The translations under genes were made by a program, and so were the position numbers. A stretch of DNA of 54,774 bases from assembly GCA_002331025.1 (NCBI GenBank), contig DCYG01000041.1:1-54774 (forward strand). Reading direction: 5' to 3'. This DNA is from Firmicutes bacterium UBA2116. GTDB taxonomy: Bacteria > Bacillota > Clostridia > Tissierellales > Sedimentibacteraceae. Below, in pieces: positions 1 through 9,127 of this stretch. The stretch's first letter is position 1. Each line of letters opens with the position of its first letter. The notes under the pieces are model-generated. The model was not told where the DNA came from and made no database searches. It saw nothing but the letters and a program-made list of their open reading frames with translations.

Positions 1-13
1 TTTCCTATTACAT

Positions 14-47
14 AAAAAAAAGCTATACTAATCGCTTAGCATAGCTT
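14..47 (-). terminator. Rho-independent terminator of the feo operon
   Basis: Read on the minus strand this is a 12-bp stem with one G-U pair and a GCGA tetraloop, followed by a run of eight T. It lies about 65 bases beyond the feoB stop codon, so it should end the feoA-feoA-feoB transcript. Confidence 0.85.
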
Positions 48-112
48 AAATTATTGAAAATCCCGCATAAGTATAATATTTACTCCCTGCGGCCGTATAT
101 TTTCAGCACCCT

Positions 113-2338
113 CTAAAATATTAAACTTCCAACATTATATATTATAAATGAAACAACATATGCTGTAAGCATTTGTACTCCAATTGCAGCACCTGTCATT
201 TTCCATGTTTTCAGCTCTCTTTTCATTGCTCCTACAGCTGCAAAGCATGGCATACATAAAAGGTTAAACGCCATATATGCGTAAGCGGCAGCATCAGTTC
301 TTATGTCATTTTTCATGGTTCTTAAAGCATTTTCGTCTCCGCCTTCCCATAAAATTGCTTCGGCATAAATATCAAATGCAGCTTCCTCATCATATACACC
401 GTCCTCAAATCCAAGTTCTTCTAATTCTTCCTCGCCATATACAGAGAAAAATTCTTCCAGATATTCGGGACTTACGTCCTCATCGTATAATTGTGCTAAA
501 GTAACAACAACCATTTCCTTTGCAATCCAACCTGTCACAACTCCTACGGTAGGTCTCCATTCTCCGAATCCAAGGGGCTTGAATACAGGGGCAACAACAT
601 TTCCTACAGAAGCTAAAAAGCTTTCATCCATTTCTGCCATAATGCTTTCGTCTTCATTGTTTGCAGCATTAACTCCGTTAAATGAATTTGCATTGAAATT
701 GCTCAGAGCCCATATGATAATTGTCGATATGAAAATTACCGTTCCTGCTTTTACAGCAAAGCCTTTTACTTTTTCCCATCCGTGAATTCCAATACTCTTT
801 AAGGTAGGAACTCTGTATTTAGGCAATTCCATAACAAAGTTGGATGCCTTCGATTTATATACAAATTTATTTAACAGAAGTGATACGATTATAGCAACTA
901 CTATACTTAACATATAAAGAGAATAGGTTATTAATGTCTTACTTCCATCCACAAAGAATGTTGACACAAACATTGCAAAAATCGGAAGCTTAGCTCCGCA
1001 TGGCATAAATCCTGTAAGAATCGTCGTAATTGTCCTGTCTTTTTCAGTATCAAGAGTCCTTGTAGCCATCGTAGCCGGAACACTACAACCAAAACCCATC
1101 AATAAAGGTATGAATGAACGTCCCGATAAACCGAATTTACGGAAAATTCTATCCATAACAAACGCTATACGCGCCATGTATCCGCAATCCTCAAGGAAGG
1201 ATATAAGCATATACAATACCAGCACCAAAGGAATAAAGCCGATGATAGCTCCCAATCCTTCAATTATTCCGTCCATAACCAGCGAATATACCCAAGGTGA
1301 AGTATTGGCAACTAAAGCATCAACACCGCTTCCAATATATCCCCATAGAGTTTCCGCTACTCCTGCCAACCATATACCCGGACTTAACAGCCCTTCAACA
1401 AAGAAAAGATTTTCGCTGAAAGTTAACGCGAACATAATGTACATTATTATTGCAAATATGGGTATTGCCAGGAAACGATTCGTTAATATCTTATCTATTT
1501 TGTCAGAACCGGTTTCAGTATGTGTTTTTGGTTTTTTTACAGATTCACTAACGAGATTTGTTATAAATTTATATCTTAAATCGGCAATCTTTGCTTCAGT
1601 ATCTCCATCCGCATATTTTTCTGCTTCACTTAATATGGCGATTATTTCCGATTTTTGATTATCCGCCAATTCGTCGGTTACAATATCATCATTTTCAACT
1701 ACCTTAATTGCTTTCCAATAGTTAAGTGCATCTTTTTCAACTGCATCTCTTTTTGATACATTATAATCTGAGGTAAGCACTTCATATACAGAATCTATAG
1801 CTGTATTAATATTGCTGTCAAATATTTTTAACTCCTTTGGACTTGTTTTGTCATCTGCAACACGAACTGCCGCTTCCATTAATGTGTCCAGTCCCTTTCC
1901 TTTTCTTGCTACGATAGGAATTACAGGTATTCCGAATGCTTCCGACAGTTTTTCAAAGTTAATAACAATACCGCTTTCTTCAACTTCATCCATCATATTT
2001 ACAGCTACTACCATCGGAATGCTTGTTTCAATTATCTGTAATGTAAGATAAAGATTTCTTTCGATATTAGTACCGTCAACTATATTAATTACCGCATCAG
2101 GCCTATTCTTAACTATATAGTCCCTTGCTATAACTTCTTCGGCTGAGTATGGTGAAAGCGAATACGTTCCGGGTAAATCTAAAATATTTATTTCCTTATT
2201 CTTTTTATAAATTCCTTCTTTTTTATCAACAGTTACACCAGGCCAGTTTCCTACGTGCTGCTTTGCCCCGGTAAGTTCGTTAAACAGTGTTGTTTTTCCA
2301 CTGTTAGGATTTCCGGCAAGAGCTATTGTATAATTCAT
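113..2338 (-). CDS. feoB: Ferrous iron transport protein B (FeoB)
   Basis: FeoB is the inner-membrane ferrous iron permease with a cytosolic G-protein domain. The 741-residue product has G1 GNPNSGKTT (residues 9-17), G3 DLPG (54-57) and G4 NMMD (114-117). A helical spacer follows, then a long membrane domain with the two Cys-containing Gate motifs, GCSVPA and PCGAKLP. An acidic loop of about 100 residues precedes the last helices. The length is normal for the family. It starts 16 bases after the second feoA gene and shares its promoter and two Fur boxes, so it should be expressed under iron limitation. The call is secure. Confidence 0.97.
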   Translation of the reverse strand: MNYTIALAGNPNSGKTTLFNELTGAKQHVGNWPGVTVDKKEGIYKKNKEINILDLPGTYSLSPYSAEEVIARDYIVKNRPDAVINIVDGTNIERNLYLTLQIIETSIPMVVAVNMMDEVEESGIVINFEKLSEAFGIPVIPIVARKGKGLDTLMEAAVRVADDKTSPKELKIFDSNINTAIDSVYEVLTSDYNVSKRDAVEKDALNYWKAIKVVENDDIVTDELADNQKSEIIAILSEAEKYADGDTEAKIADLRYKFITNLVSESVKKPKTHTETGSDKIDKILTNRFLAIPIFAIIMYIMFALTFSENLFFVEGLLSPGIWLAGVAETLWGYIGSGVDALVANTSPWVYSLVMDGIIEGLGAIIGFIPLVLVLYMLISFLEDCGYMARIAFVMDRIFRKFGLSGRSFIPLLMGFGCSVPATMATRTLDTEKDRTITTILTGFMPCGAKLPIFAMFVSTFFVDGSKTLITYSLYMLSIVVAIIVSLLLNKFVYKSKASNFVMELPKYRVPTLKSIGIHGWEKVKGFAVKAGTVIFISTIIIWALSNFNANSFNGVNAANNEDESIMAEMDESFLASVGNVVAPVFKPLGFGEWRPTVGVVTGWIAKEMVVVTLAQLYDEDVSPEYLEEFFSVYGEEELEELGFEDGVYDEEAAFDIYAEAILWEGGDENALRTMKNDIRTDAAAYAYMAFNLLCMPCFAAVGAMKRELKTWKMTGAAIGVQMLTAYVVSFIIYNVGSLIF

Positions 2339-2354
2339 AAGTGTCTCCTTTATG

Positions 2355-2576
2355 TTATATTTCTATTTTTATATTTTTTGCTTCGTCTTTTCGCAGGCTT
2401 AATTCGTAACCTCTTATATTGACCTCAATAGGGTCTCCAAGAGGTGCTACCTTAATTACCTTTATAGTAGTTCCGGGTGTTACACCCATATCCATAAGAC
2501 GCTTTCTCATAGGTCCCTTTTCACCGATGCTTTGAACTGTTCCTGTCTGACCTGTTTTCAAATCGTTTAATGTCAT
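2355..2576 (-). CDS. feoA: FeoA-domain protein (second copy in operon)
   Basis: A 73-residue SH3-like FeoA protein, a small cytosolic partner thought to modulate FeoB. Typical FeoA features are visible: G-x-IGEKGPMRKRLMDMGVTPGT near residues 17-36 and a C-terminal strand ending in I-x-I-E-I. It lies between another feoA and feoB with gaps of 10 and 16 bases, so the three genes are one transcript. Two tandem FeoA proteins are common in clostridial feo operons. Why two copies are kept is not shown by the sequence. Confidence 0.93.
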   Translation of the reverse strand: MTLNDLKTGQTGTVQSIGEKGPMRKRLMDMGVTPGTTIKVIKVAPLGDPIEVNIRGYELSLRKDEAKNIKIEI

Positions 2577-2586
2577 TTATATCCTC

Positions 2587-2799
2587 CTATTTGACAATTA
2601 TTAATGAAGCTAACCCTTTATTAATAGCAATTTTAACACCCTTAACCAATAAAATAAGTCCGTCCTGGTTTTCTCCCACAACCTTAACCATTTCACCTTT
2701 AACCAGTCCCAAATCATGAAGACGTCTTTTCATTTCATCTTTTCCTCTATAGCATAAAACTTCTTTTGTATCTCCAACCGCAACCATAGTAAGTGCCAT
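2587..2799 (-). CDS. feoA: FeoA-domain protein (first copy in operon)
   Basis: A 70-residue FeoA/SH3-like protein, the first gene of the ferrous iron operon. It has the family pattern of a basic RRLHDLGLVKGE segment and a terminal hydrophobic strand, but it differs clearly from the second FeoA, so this is an old duplication and not a recent one. An AGGAGG-type ribosome site lies just upstream of the ATG. It is preceded by a strong promoter with overlapping Fur boxes. Confidence 0.92.
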   Translation of the reverse strand: MALTMVAVGDTKEVLCYRGKDEMKRRLHDLGLVKGEMVKVVGENQDGLILLVKGVKIAINKGLASLIIVK

Positions 2800-2819
2800 A
2801 TGAACCTCCTGAATAAAAT

Positions 2820-2898
2820 GATAGTGATTATCATTATCTTTAAGCTTAGTATAATTTATTGATTTTAATTTGTCAATAAGTAATTGATAATCATTATC
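2820..2898 (-). promoter_or_regulatory. feo promoter with two Fur boxes
   Basis: On the minus strand a near-ideal sigma-A promoter is present: TTGACA at 2871-2876, a 17-bp spacer, and TATACT at 2848-2853. Downstream of the -10, at 2820-2838, is a 19-bp Fur box matching GATAATGATAATCATTATC at 17 of 19 positions. A second at 2880-2898, just upstream of the -35, matches 16 of 19. Both are close to the classical Fur site and bracket the promoter, so iron-bound Fur should block RNA polymerase. Confidence 0.88.
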
Positions 2899-3338
2899 AA
2901 TAAAGTTTTTTTAAAGCTAATACTCGTATAATATTTTACAAATAGAATATATTTATATGGATAACATAACGGATAGTTATATGAGAAAAGCTGATATTTC
3001 TCGCTTAAGATGAGAATAGAACGAACTGGTGAGCTTAAAGTTTTTATCTGTGAATAGTAAACTATTTTATTAAATTTATATTACAACGCAAATTTTTAAT
3101 GCTTTTTTAAGAATTATATATTATAATCAATTTTGTATAATTAATTTTAAAACTATAACTTCGTTTTCGTCATCCTGAACGATAGCGAAGGATTTCACAT
3201 GAGTTGAAGGGGGATACACCTTTAAAGACGGGTAACTCGTTGGAGAAATACCTTAAAGGAATGTCCGCGTCAGAATAATAAATCTAAATAAATTTGTGAT
3301 AAATATTACAGCAAAAGCAAAATATAGGAGATGAAAAA
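2899..3338. other. AT-rich intergenic region with a repeat-like fragment
   Basis: This 440-bp gap separates the divergent feo and clpE-like genes. I found no convincing ORF with a ribosome site. The only distinctive segment is 3169-3196, whose start (GTCATCCTGAAC) resembles a widely dispersed clostridial repeat and recurs at 16137. No CtsR heptad repeat (GGTCAAA) was seen, so how the downstream Clp gene is regulated is unclear. AGGAG at about 3327 is the ribosome site of the next gene. Confidence 0.5.
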
Positions 3339-5660
3339 ATGTTGTGTTCAGTTTGTAAGAAAAACGTAGCTGTTATATATGTTAATAAAATTTTAGAAGG
3401 TAAAATGCAAACTATGGGCTTATGTATTCCTTGCGCAAAAAAACAAGGCATTGCACCTATGGATCAAATAATGAAGCAAAGCGGCATGAAACCGGAAGAC
3501 TTTGAAAACATTAATAATCAGCTTGTAGAAATAATGGGAGATGTTGATATAGACAATTTATCGAAAAATATTGAATCCGAGGATTCCGAAGGTATGAAAT
3601 CATTGATGAATTTTATGAATTCAGCTTTTTCAGGTTTATCTAATTCTTCTAATAAAGAATTCCAACCCACGGATGATGAAAGTGTAGATATTGATATGAA
3701 AAGTACCGGCAGCAGTTCCGGAACAAAGGTAAAAGAAAAAGTTAAGAGAAAAAAATTGAAATATCTCGATACTTACGGAACTAATTTGACGGAACAGGCA
3801 AGGTTGGGCGAATTAGACAGAATTGTAGGCAGAGAAAGAGAAATTGACAGGGTAGTTCAAATATTAAACAGACGTTCAAAAAATAACCCTATTTTAATCG
3901 GTGAGCCGGGTGTCGGCAAGACGGCGATTGCCGAAGGACTTGCTGTAAGAATAGCGGAGCATAATGTTCCCGTAAAACTGTTCAATACTGAAATTTACTT
4001 GCTTGATTTAACCTCTGTTGTTGCGGGAACACAGTTCAGAGGTCAATTTGAAGCTCGTATGAAAGCAATAATTGATGAGGCAAAAAAAGCAGGAAATATT
4101 ATTATTGTTATCGATGAGGTTCATAATATTGTCGGGGCAGGAGAAGCTGAAGGCGGAGCAATGAATGCTGCCAATATTTTAAAGCCGGCTCTTGCAAGAG
4201 GTGAAGTACAGGTAATAGGTGCAACAACCTTAGATGAATACAGAAAGCATATAGAAAAGGACACTGCACTTGAAAGAAGATTTCAGCCGGTACTGGTAGA
4301 TGAGCCTTCAATTGAAGACTCTATCGAAATAATCAAAGGCATCAAGGATTACTACGAAGATTATCATAATGTTAAAATATCTGATGAAGTAATTGAACAA
4401 GCCGTCTTAATGTCGGAAAGATATATTACCGACAGATTTCTTCCAGATAAGGCAATAGACGTTATAGATGAAGCCGGTTCAAGAGCTAACTTAAAAAATA
4501 GCGGTTTAGTTGAGCTTGAGGCTCTGAGAACCGAATTAAATGAAATAAAGGAAGAAAAAGAAACGGCGGCCGAAGATGATGATTATGAACGAGCTGCTGA
4601 GCTTAAGGTTAAAGAATTAAAGGTTGAAGCAAAAATAAGGGAATTATCAAAGGAATGCGATAATGTACATCTGACCACTGAGGATGTGGCATTCGTAATT
4701 GAAGCGTGGACAAAGATTCCTGTTCAAAAAATTAATCAAGCTGAAGCAGAAAAGTTAATTAACCTTGAAGAAAGTCTGCACAAGCGCGTTATCGGTCAGC
4801 ATCCTGCAGTTACGTCTCTGGCAAGAGCCATAAGGAGAAACCGCTCAGGCTTTAAGAAAAAGAAAAAGCCGTCTTCATTCATATTTGTGGGTCCTACAGG
4901 TGTTGGCAAGACAGAATTGGCGAGAACTCTTGCCTTCGAGCTGTTTGAAAACGAAGATGCTATGATTAGGTTAGACATGTCCGAGTACATGGAAAAGCAT
5001 ACTGTTTCAAAGCTGATCGGAGCACCTCCGGGATATGTGGGTTTTGACCAGGCTGGCTTTTTAACAGAAAAAATAAGAAGAAGACCTTACTCTGTTATAT
5101 TGCTTGACGAAATAGAAAAAGCTCATGAAGATGTATTTAATATATTGCTGCAAATATTAGAGGACGGCAGGTTAACCGACAATCAGGGAAGAACCGTAAA
5201 CTTTGAAAACACGGTAATCATCATGACCTCCAATGCCGGAACAAGCATTAAGGCAAATAAAATCGGTTTTGGAAATAAGGAATATGAAGCGATGGAAGCA
5301 AAGGTTAAGGATGCTTTAAAGCAAGCCTTCAGACCTGAATTCTTAAATCGTATTGATGATATAATTGTGTTCAATGAATTATCAAAGGATGAACTGAGAC
5401 AAATAGTTGATTTAATGTTAAAGGAAGTTATAAAAGAAGGTAAGGAAAAGAAGATTGCCATCGATGTAACCGACGAAATGAAAGTATTCATACTTGAAAA
5501 AGGTTACAATACAAAGTACGGAGCAAGACCTTTAAGACGTGCCATACAAAAATATGTTGAGGATGAAATATCTGAAGCTTTTTTGAGAGGAAATCTGAAA
5601 GAGGGCAGTTCGGTTACAGTTAAAATAAATGAAGAAAAAACAGAATTAATAATCACGTAA
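3339..5660 (+). CDS. clpE: ClpE-like AAA+ unfoldase with N-terminal zinc finger
   Basis: A two-AAA-domain Hsp100 unfoldase, probably feeding ClpP in heat or protein stress. The 773-residue product begins with a four-cysteine zinc finger (C3-x2-C6, C29-x2-C32), the hallmark of ClpE rather than ClpC, which has a Clp-N repeat domain. A Ser/Asp-rich linker follows. AAA domain 1 has Walker A GEPGVGKT (188-195). A UVR/coiled-coil middle region lies near 390-435, and AAA domain 2 has GPTGVGKT starting at 518. The C-terminal Clp domain ends in a basic-acidic tail. It is somewhat longer than Bacillus ClpE because of the linker. It is a single gene ending in a strong terminator. ClpC is the alternative name but fits the N-terminus less well. 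Confidence 0.85.
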   Translation: MLCSVCKKNVAVIYVNKILEGKMQTMGLCIPCAKKQGIAPMDQIMKQSGMKPEDFENINNQLVEIMGDVDIDNLSKNIESEDSEGMKSLMNFMNSAFSGLSNSSNKEFQPTDDESVDIDMKSTGSSSGTKVKEKVKRKKLKYLDTYGTNLTEQARLGELDRIVGREREIDRVVQILNRRSKNNPILIGEPGVGKTAIAEGLAVRIAEHNVPVKLFNTEIYLLDLTSVVAGTQFRGQFEARMKAIIDEAKKAGNIIIVIDEVHNIVGAGEAEGGAMNAANILKPALARGEVQVIGATTLDEYRKHIEKDTALERRFQPVLVDEPSIEDSIEIIKGIKDYYEDYHNVKISDEVIEQAVLMSERYITDRFLPDKAIDVIDEAGSRANLKNSGLVELEALRTELNEIKEEKETAAEDDDYERAAELKVKELKVEAKIRELSKECDNVHLTTEDVAFVIEAWTKIPVQKINQAEAEKLINLEESLHKRVIGQHPAVTSLARAIRRNRSGFKKKKKPSSFIFVGPTGVGKTELARTLAFELFENEDAMIRLDMSEYMEKHTVSKLIGAPPGYVGFDQAGFLTEKIRRRPYSVILLDEIEKAHEDVFNILLQILEDGRLTDNQGRTVNFENTVIIMTSNAGTSIKANKIGFGNKEYEAMEAKVKDALKQAFRPEFLNRIDDIIVFNELSKDELRQIVDLMLKEVIKEGKEKKIAIDVTDEMKVFILEKGYNTKYGARPLRRAIQKYVEDEISEAFLRGNLKEGSSVTVKINEEKTELIIT

Positions 5661-5665
5661 ATATA

Positions 5666-5696
5666 AAGGCAGAATTCATTAATTGAATTCTGCCTT
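5666..5696. terminator. Bidirectional terminator between clpE and degV
   Basis: A 13-bp perfect stem (AAGGCAGAATTCA and its complement) with a 5-base loop separates the convergent clpE-like and degV genes. The T-rich tail is modest on the plus strand (TTAGTTATTTATT) and weaker on the minus strand. It probably serves mainly the clpE-like transcript. Confidence 0.7.
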
Positions 5697-5705
5697 AGTT
5701 ATTTA

Positions 5706-6548
5706 TTATTTGTTCAAAAATCCTATTCCTAAAACACCGGGACCTGCATGTGTCCCTATAACAGCCCCTATCTCCTGCTCTATAATATTCTTAATCTTAT
5801 ACTTTTCCTCGATTGTTTTTCTTAGTACCTGAAGCTGGTCATAGCTTTGTCCGTGAAACAAAAGAACTGTTTTGTCCGATAAATCAAAATTGTTTTTTTC
5901 AATCCATTCTTCAAACCATTTGATTGTTTTATTCTTGCCTCTTACCTTATCGATTACCGATACTGCACCGTCCTTTATACCTATAATCGGTTTTATGTTT
6001 AAAAGGGAACCTATAACCGCCTGACTTTTTGACAGCCTGCCGCCTTTTTCAAGGTATTTAAGGGTATCAAGGCCGGCCACTGCAACAATTTTATCCTTTA
6101 CATTTTCTAACTCTTCAACTATTTCATCTATGCTCTTTTTTTGGTTAACTAATTCAATTGCTTCCAATATTAAGGAAAAGGTTCCGAGGCATACACTTTT
6201 GGAATCAATAATTTTTATATTGTCGCTTCCTACCATATCCTTCGCCATACGAGCCGAATCATACGTACCGCTCAGCTCCGAAGCTAAAAATATTCCAAGA
6301 ATCTGATCACCTTCTATTAATATTTCACTGAATGCTTCTACAAAGTCACCGGGTGAAGGTTGAGATGTTGTAGGAGATTTTTCTGATTCAGTCAACTTGT
6401 CAAAGAACATGGACGTGGTTAATTCCACCTTGTCCAGATATGATTCATTTCCAAAGTTAACTGTCAGAGGAACCATTTTTAAATTGTGTTTTTCTATAAT
6501 TTCCTGCGTAACATCTGCAGTACTATCTATAACTATTCTGATACCCAT
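5706..6548 (-). CDS. DegV family fatty-acid-binding protein
   Basis: DegV/FakB proteins bind a fatty acid and present it to the kinase FakA so that exogenous fatty acids can enter phospholipids. The product begins IRIVIDSTADV and contains the family TSQPSPGDF and SGTYDSAR segments and a C-terminal HAGPGVLGIGF. I chose the ATG at 6548 (280 residues) because GAGGTT lies just upstream; a longer in-frame start at 6605 has no ribosome site and adds residues not typical of the family. It lies next to a FabT-like regulator, which also belongs to fatty acid control. No fakA gene is in the window. Confidence 0.88.
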   Translation of the reverse strand: MGIRIVIDSTADVTQEIIEKHNLKMVPLTVNFGNESYLDKVELTTSMFFDKLTESEKSPTTSQPSPGDFVEAFSEILIEGDQILGIFLASELSGTYDSARMAKDMVGSDNIKIIDSKSVCLGTFSLILEAIELVNQKKSIDEIVEELENVKDKIVAVAGLDTLKYLEKGGRLSKSQAVIGSLLNIKPIIGIKDGAVSVIDKVRGKNKTIKWFEEWIEKNNFDLSDKTVLLFHGQSYDQLQVLRKTIEEKYKIKNIIEQEIGAVIGTHAGPGVLGIGFLNK

Positions 6549-6636
6549 AATAACCTCACTATTTTCATTATCAAATTTTTTGATTCTTAAAGTATTATAT
6601 TGCAAAAATCTTAGGAAATTCCTAATAAGAAATTAA

Positions 6637-7089
6637 CTATTTATAACCAATATCATATTTTTGTTTAAAAAATACGTCAATATCTGTCAATATCTTGATT
6701 AATAATTCTTCTTCCTTAGTATCTAACTGCTGCAATGCACTGATAACCATATCCTTGTGGAAATCCTCGTGAGCACTATAAGCTGCTACACCCTTTTCCG
6801 TCAATTTAATTATAACCACACGCCTGTCTTCAATTGAACGTTTTCTTTCCACGTATCCTTTTCTTATAAGATTATCCACAGCTGTAGTAAGTGTACCTGA
6901 CGTAATTCTTAAATCTTTCGCAGTGTCAGACATGGTTCTTTCTCTGTTTATGCCGATGTTTTCTATTACATGCATTTCAGAAATAGATAAATCAGAAAAT
7001 TCTCCAATCTTTAAACATTTTTCTTCAATATCCAGAATATTTGCAAATAGCCTGACAAGTATTTCATTAACAGCATCGTGATTGTTCAT
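6637..7089 (-). CDS. MarR family regulator, FabT-like
   Basis: A 150-residue winged-helix repressor. The N-terminal segment IEEKCLKIGEFSDLSISEMHVI and the HTH/wing block TSGTLTTAVDNLIRKGYVERKRS-DRRVV resemble, from memory, FabT of streptococci, which represses fatty acid synthesis genes together with acyl-ACP. A perfect 13-bp palindrome of FabT-box type lies directly after its own -10 box, suggesting autoregulation. The fab genes are not in the window, but degV is immediately downstream. The general MarR call is secure; FabT orthology is an inference. Confidence 0.85.
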   Translation of the reverse strand: MNNHDAVNEILVRLFANILDIEEKCLKIGEFSDLSISEMHVIENIGINRERTMSDTAKDLRITSGTLTTAVDNLIRKGYVERKRSIEDRRVVIIKLTEKGVAAYSAHEDFHKDMVISALQQLDTKEEELLIKILTDIDVFFKQKYDIGYK

Positions 7090-7107
7090 AAAATCACCTC
7101 AATTTAT

Positions 7108-7148
7108 TTTGATAATCAAATTATATTTATTTTTAACAAGTTTGTCAA
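7108..7148 (-). promoter_or_regulatory. marR (fabT-like) promoter and operator
   Basis: Minus-strand promoter TTGACA (7143-7148), 17-bp spacer, TATAAT (7120-7125). Abutting the -10 at 7108-7120 is the palindrome TTTGATAATCAAA (six-base arms around one base). This matches the form of known FabT sites and lies where a repressor would block transcription of the adjacent MarR gene. Confidence 0.75.
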
Positions 7149-7735
7149 CTGTTTTTTAACATGGTATAGCGCCACAAAAAATCTCTTGCTTCTTCTGCGT
7201 AGTCAATGTTTATTCTCTTGCTTTTTTCCACAATAAAGTCACTGAAGCCGTCATCTTCAACATAAATTTCATTGCCGGTAAGATCGTTACCGTTGTGCTC
7301 TTTAGAAATGTTCAGTGCATTGCATAGTTTTCCGGGACCGTTAAGCAAATTCTTAATCTGATATTTTGATAATTCGTTGTATGATTTTTTGTATCTGTTT
7401 AAACTCATTAATTCTATATTTTCAACCGGCTCAGCACCTCTGATCAATACCGCGCTGCATGTACCTTCTTTTTCTGTTACAAAATTCATACAATAATACA
7501 TGCCGTATATAAAATATACATAGGTAAACCCCGGCGGTCCAAACATTATTTTAGTTCGAGGTGTAATTTTATTTCCATAAGCGTGACTTGCCTTATCAAT
7601 TTCAGCTATGTATGCTTCAGTTTCATTTATTCTTACCTTAATAATTTTATCATCATACCGTCTGACTATAATTTTACCTATTAAATCCTGACCCACAATT
7701 CGTGCGTCTCTGTCATAAAAACTTCTGTCTAACAT
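7145..7735 (-). CDS. 3-methyladenine DNA glycosylase (AAG/MPG family)
   Basis: A 196-residue base-excision repair enzyme that removes alkylated purines such as 3-methyladenine and hypoxanthine. Family features are present: LIGKIIVRR, the catalytic-region ETEAY, SHAYGNKITPRT, YFIYGMYYCMN and AVLIRGAEP, plus the late LLNGPGKLCNAL segment. Length is normal. It follows tatD with a 10-base gap and its 3' end overlaps the promoter of the downstream marR gene. Confidence 0.93.
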   Translation of the reverse strand: MLDRSFYDRDARIVGQDLIGKIIVRRYDDKIIKVRINETEAYIAEIDKASHAYGNKITPRTKIMFGPPGFTYVYFIYGMYYCMNFVTEKEGTCSAVLIRGAEPVENIELMSLNRYKKSYNELSKYQIKNLLNGPGKLCNALNISKEHNGNDLTGNEIYVEDDGFSDFIVEKSKRINIDYAEEARDFLWRYTMLKNS

Positions 7736-7745
7736 TATATTGCTC

Positions 7746-8519
7746 CTACAAACAAAATAATTTTTTAAAATTTTGATTGGTACTTTCTATAATCACGCCC
7801 AAGGATACATTTCTGATATTTGCAATCTCCTCTGCTATATATCTTACGAATTTCGGTTCGTTTCTTCTTCCTCTGTATGGCTCAGGAGTTAAATATGGTG
7901 AATCCGTTTCAATAAGTAATTTATCAAGGGGAATTTCTTTTGCAACCATTTTTGGAGTTTTAGCCTTTTTGAATGTAACAGGGCCTGCCAGTGAAATACA
8001 GAAACCTAATTTAATGAATTCTTTCGCCATTTCAACACTTCCTGAATAGCAGTGCAAGACACCTCTCGTGTTTGACTTTGCTTCTTCCTTCATTATTTTA
8101 AAAAGATCCTCATGAGCATCTCTGTCATGTACTATGTAGGGCATATCTAATTCATTTGCAAGCTTTATCTGTTCCCTGAACCATTTTTTCTGAGTTTCTC
8201 TGTCTGAATTGTCGTAATAGTAGTCCAGACCTATTTCCCCGATAGCAATAACCTTTTTGTTCTTGGACAATTCTCTGAACACGCCCATTGTTTCATCATT
8301 CATGTACTTAGAATCATGAGGATGACATCCTACCGCAGCATATATAAACGAATATTCATCCGCTATCTTCACAGCTTTTTTTGATGTCGCTAAGTCAGCT
8401 CCCGGATTCAGGATCAATTCGATTCCGTCATCCTTCAATTTATTGATTATTTCTGTTCTGTCACTATCAAACCTATCATCATCAAGATGAGCGTGACTGT
8501 CAATTAATTTATTTTCCAC
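7746..8519 (-). CDS. tatD: TatD family metal-dependent DNase/hydrolase
   Basis: A 257-residue TIM-barrel metal hydrolase of the TatD family, with 3'-5' DNase activity known in homologs. The metal ligands sit in the expected motifs: DSHAHLDD near the N-terminus, GEIGLDYYY, HDRDAHED, HCYSGS and ETDSPYLTPEPYRG. Length is normal. Its start overlaps the end of the upstream DUF5673-like gene by 11 bases, so the two are translationally coupled. Confidence 0.93.
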   Translation of the reverse strand: MENKLIDSHAHLDDDRFDSDRTEIINKLKDDGIELILNPGADLATSKKAVKIADEYSFIYAAVGCHPHDSKYMNDETMGVFRELSKNKKVIAIGEIGLDYYYDNSDRETQKKWFREQIKLANELDMPYIVHDRDAHEDLFKIMKEEAKSNTRGVLHCYSGSVEMAKEFIKLGFCISLAGPVTFKKAKTPKMVAKEIPLDKLLIETDSPYLTPEPYRGRRNEPKFVRYIAEEIANIRNVSLGVIIESTNQNFKKLFCL

Positions 8520-9057
8520 TTTTCTTTTCCTTCTTTTTTGTATTTCTGTATTCCTTTACTGTTTCTTTAAATACATTTAATAATTCATCGTCTTTATTGA
8601 TTAAAATATCTGCCGATACTTCTCTCGACGTTATCGTATGCAGTATTTTTACGATTACCATACCTTTTTCATTAGGCTTATGGTAATTAACGTTCTTTAT
8701 GCTCTCCCATTTTATTAACCCGCCTCTTTTATGTATGCCTAAGGTTGATACAAAGGTTTTTTTTGTTAAGGGAATGTATAAGCCAATCATCAACAAGGGT
8801 AAGACTACCGTTGTGAAAATTGATTCCACGCCAAATTCTTCATCGGAATTTATCATTCCTACTATCATAAATGTTGTCATAGCCAAAATAAAAATTATTA
8901 ATATATTGCTGAATGTCTGTCTCTTTTTATCATCATCCTTCAATTGGAACAATACCTTCATATTTTGTTTCTTATAATTCATATTATTTCTGAAATTTAT
9001 AAATATAAAATATATTACTAAAATAAATAAAATGGGATAAATAATCTGTTGAGCCAT
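8509..9057 (-). CDS. DUF5673-like membrane protein of unknown function
   Basis: A 182-residue protein with one N-terminal membrane segment (residues 5-20), two more near 50-68 and 82-97, then a cytosolic beta-rich domain with GIHKRGGLIKWESIKN and a Lys-rich tail. The layout of two or three helices followed by a PH-like domain that begins with a W-E-x-I motif is typical of DUF5673-type proteins. The function is not known. It is transcribed with tatD and may be controlled by the adjacent PadR regulator. Confidence 0.7.
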   Translation of the reverse strand: MAQQIIYPILFILVIYFIFINFRNNMNYKKQNMKVLFQLKDDDKKRQTFSNILIIFILAMTTFMIVGMINSDEEFGVESIFTTVVLPLLMIGLYIPLTKKTFVSTLGIHKRGGLIKWESIKNVNYHKPNEKGMVIVKILHTITSREVSADILINKDDELLNVFKETVKEYRNTKKKEKKSGK

Positions 9058-9127
9058 ATTTATATCCTTTCTCTTTTCGTTTTGTTAGTATTTTAGCATA
9101 TCAGTGATAAACATTCAAGAAGTATGG

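Noticed and set aside
1110..1658. Plus-strand ORF of 182 codons inside feoB
   Set aside because: Antisense shadow of the FeoB membrane domain, with no ribosome site or recognisable family.
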